From Alphaproteobacteria bacterium (GTDB taxonomy: Bacteria; Pseudomonadota; Alphaproteobacteria; MED-G09), in the NCBI GenBank assembly GCA_018658685.1, contig JABHUT010000166.1, forward strand, positions 1-7,223: a stretch of 7,223 nt of DNA. The letters are read 5' to 3'. This document shows positions 5,898 through 7,223 of this stretch, in pieces; position 1 is the stretch's first letter; every line of letters begins with the position of its first letter. The notes beneath the pieces were generated by a model. It was not told where the DNA came from. It did not search any database and saw only the letters and a list, made by a program, of their open reading frames with translations. A program made the translations under genes and the position numbers.

Positions 5898-7223
5898 ATG
5901 AACTCTGATAAAAAAATTATTCCGCCTATTGCGGAAAAGAGAATAACTCGCGAACATTATCACGGCCAAGAATTGATTGATAATTATAACTGGATTAGGG
6001 ACGAGAATTGGCAAGAGGTCCTTCATTCCCCCAGTATATTAAAAAAAGAAATAAGAGATTATATAGATAAAGAAAATAAATGGACAGATAGTCAGTTATC
6101 TTTTCTATCCAGCGAAAGAAATAAAATTTTTAATGAAATTAAAGGAAGGATTAAGGAGGAGGATAGATCCTTACCTCAAAAAGATGGGCCTTGGTTTTAT
6201 TTTTCAGAAACAAAAAAGGATGAACAACATTCTGTTCTCAGGCGCTTTAAAGATAATTCATCTATCGAGAATAGCGTTATCTTTCATAATTGGAATGAAG
6301 TAAGTAAGGATTATGACTATTTTAAACCTGGCGGGGCTTCATGTTCACCTGACCATAATCTTTTATCTTGGAGTTTTGATTCAAAAGGCTCTGAATTCTT
6401 TTCAATAAAAATAAAAGATCTTAAAAGTAATAAAAATTTTAATGATGAAGTTAAAAATACAGATGGAAATATGATTTGGTCATTAGATGGGAATGGCTTT
6501 TATTATATTAGAATGGACAACAATCATAGACCATCGAGTTTATGGTTTCATAAAATTAATACTCAAGAAGATGAAGACACAGAGATTTATAATGAAAAAG
6601 ATACTGGTTTCTTTTTAAGTATAGATGAAACATTAAATAGAAACTTCCTTGTGCTTTCTATTCATAATCATGAAACAAGCGAAATAAGAATTATCAATCA
6701 AAGAAAAAAAGAGCGGGAGTTAGTGCTTTTTGCAAAAAGAAATCATGGAGTGGAATATAGTATTGAGCATGACAGAGAAAACTCAAGATTTTTAATACTA
6801 ACAAATATTGATAATTCTATAGACTTTAAGGTGATGGAAACAAAAGAAAATTTACTTGATCAAAAAAATTGGATAGATTTTATTCCTCATCAAGAAGGTG
6901 TTTTAATAACAAGTATTTCATGCCTTCAAAACTTCATACTTATTCAAGAGCTAGAAGATGGAATTCCAAGAATATCATCAATAAACAAAAAAGATAACTT
7001 TCGAAATATTATCGCATTCGATGAAGAAGTTTATGACTTAGATTTTAATGAGGGATATGAATACAACTCTGACTTAATTCAAATTTATTACTCATCCATG
7101 ACTACGCCACAAGAAATATATGAATATAATCTCATCAAAAAAGAAAAAGTAATTCTAAAAAAACAAGAAATACCATCAGGTCATAATCAAGATAATTATA
7201 TTACGAAAAGAATATTTGCAAAA
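5898..7223 (+). CDS. ptrB: Oligopeptidase B (S9A prolyl oligopeptidase family), N-terminal part, runs off right edge
   Basis: The open frame continues without a stop for 442 codons to the window edge. Full-length oligopeptidase B is about 680-700 residues, so the beta-propeller domain is here and the alpha/beta-hydrolase domain with the Ser-Asp-His triad lies outside. The family cleaves short peptides after Arg or Lys in the cytoplasm. Supporting motifs are IIPPIAEKR near the start, HG-x-x-x-x-DNYNWIRDENWQEVL (22-42), EIRDYIDKEN (51-60), IYNEKDTGFFLSI (230-242), YYSSMTTPQEIYEYNL (397-412) and KKQEIPSGHNQDNY (421-434). The last two mark the end of the propeller. The NWQEVL and IRDY-x-x-x-EN wording resembles alphaproteobacterial members. 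The ATG begins 12 bases after the MaoC stop with no Shine-Dalgarno sequence, suggesting coupled translation. No signal peptide is seen. Whether the catalytic half is intact cannot be judged from this window. Confidence 0.9.
   Translation, partial: MNSDKKIIPPIAEKRITREHYHGQELIDNYNWIRDENWQEVLHSPSILKKEIRDYIDKENKWTDSQLSFLSSERNKIFNEIKGRIKEEDRSLPQKDGPWFYFSETKKDEQHSVLRRFKDNSSIENSVIFHNWNEVSKDYDYFKPGGASCSPDHNLLSWSFDSKGSEFFSIKIKDLKSNKNFNDEVKNTDGNMIWSLDGNGFYYIRMDNNHRPSSLWFHKINTQEDEDTEIYNEKDTGFFLSIDETLNRNFLVLSIHNHETSEIRIINQRKKERELVLFAKRNHGVEYSIEHDRENSRFLILTNIDNSIDFKVMETKENLLDQKNWIDFIPHQEGVLITSISCLQNFILIQELEDGIPRISSINKKDNFRNIIAFDEEVYDLDFNEGYEYNSDLIQIYYSSMTTPQEIYEYNLIKKEKVILKKQEIPSGHNQDNYITKRIFAK
5920..5936. 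repeat. GC-rich hairpin in the first codons of oligopeptidase B
   Basis: TTCCGC (5920-5925) and GCGGAA (5931-5936) form a perfect six-base stem with a five-base loop, CTATT. It starts 22 bases after the A of the ptrB start codon. On the minus strand it is followed by TAATTTTTTT, which looks like an intrinsic terminator for antisense transcripts. On the plus strand no U-run follows. The segment also encodes the family-typical PPIAEK, so it may be purely coding. Confidence 0.45.

Overview
The window is AT-rich (roughly one third G+C by eye), densely packed bacterial DNA. It has eight protein-coding genes, six complete and two cut by the window edges, and no intergenic stretch longer than about 120 bases. 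All six visible stop codons are TAA. The oligopeptidase B N-terminus and the NodN-like MaoC protein look like alphaproteobacterial versions. With the low G+C and tight packing, this suggests a streamlined, probably marine, alphaproteobacterium. That placement is an inference and is tentative. I see no tRNA, rRNA, CRISPR array, insertion sequence or phage gene.

Layout. (1) Positions 1-72, minus strand: the first 24 codons of a glutamine-dependent NAD+ synthetase (nadE). (2) Positions 198-2885, plus strand: an apparent operon of an NADPH-dependent alkenal/prostaglandin-type reductase, a SufE sulfur acceptor and an EntS-like MFS exporter, with gaps of 40 and 11 bases. (3) Positions 2887-3780, minus strand: a crotonase-fold enzyme whose stop codon lies one base from the exporter's stop codon. 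(4) Positions 3870 to the right edge, plus strand: an apparent operon of an acyl-CoA synthetase, a MaoC/NodN-like hot-dog hydratase and an oligopeptidase B that runs off the end, with gaps of 15 and 12 bases.

The acyl-CoA synthetase, MaoC protein and divergent crotonase form a small acyl-CoA module: activation of a carboxylic acid, then hydration or isomerisation of its enoyl-CoA. No acyl-CoA dehydrogenase, hydroxyacyl-CoA dehydrogenase or thiolase is in the window, so the pathway would need genes elsewhere. The 89-base divergent region between crotonase and synthetase holds a perfect TATAAT box and, two bases upstream, a perfect 12-base palindrome, a plausible operator site.

Most of the window is ordinary housekeeping and catabolic content. 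The points most worth a second look are the crotonase active site, which has the glutamate pattern of enoyl-CoA isomerases rather than hydratases, and the palindrome in the divergent promoter region. I found no convincing evidence of a wholly new system.
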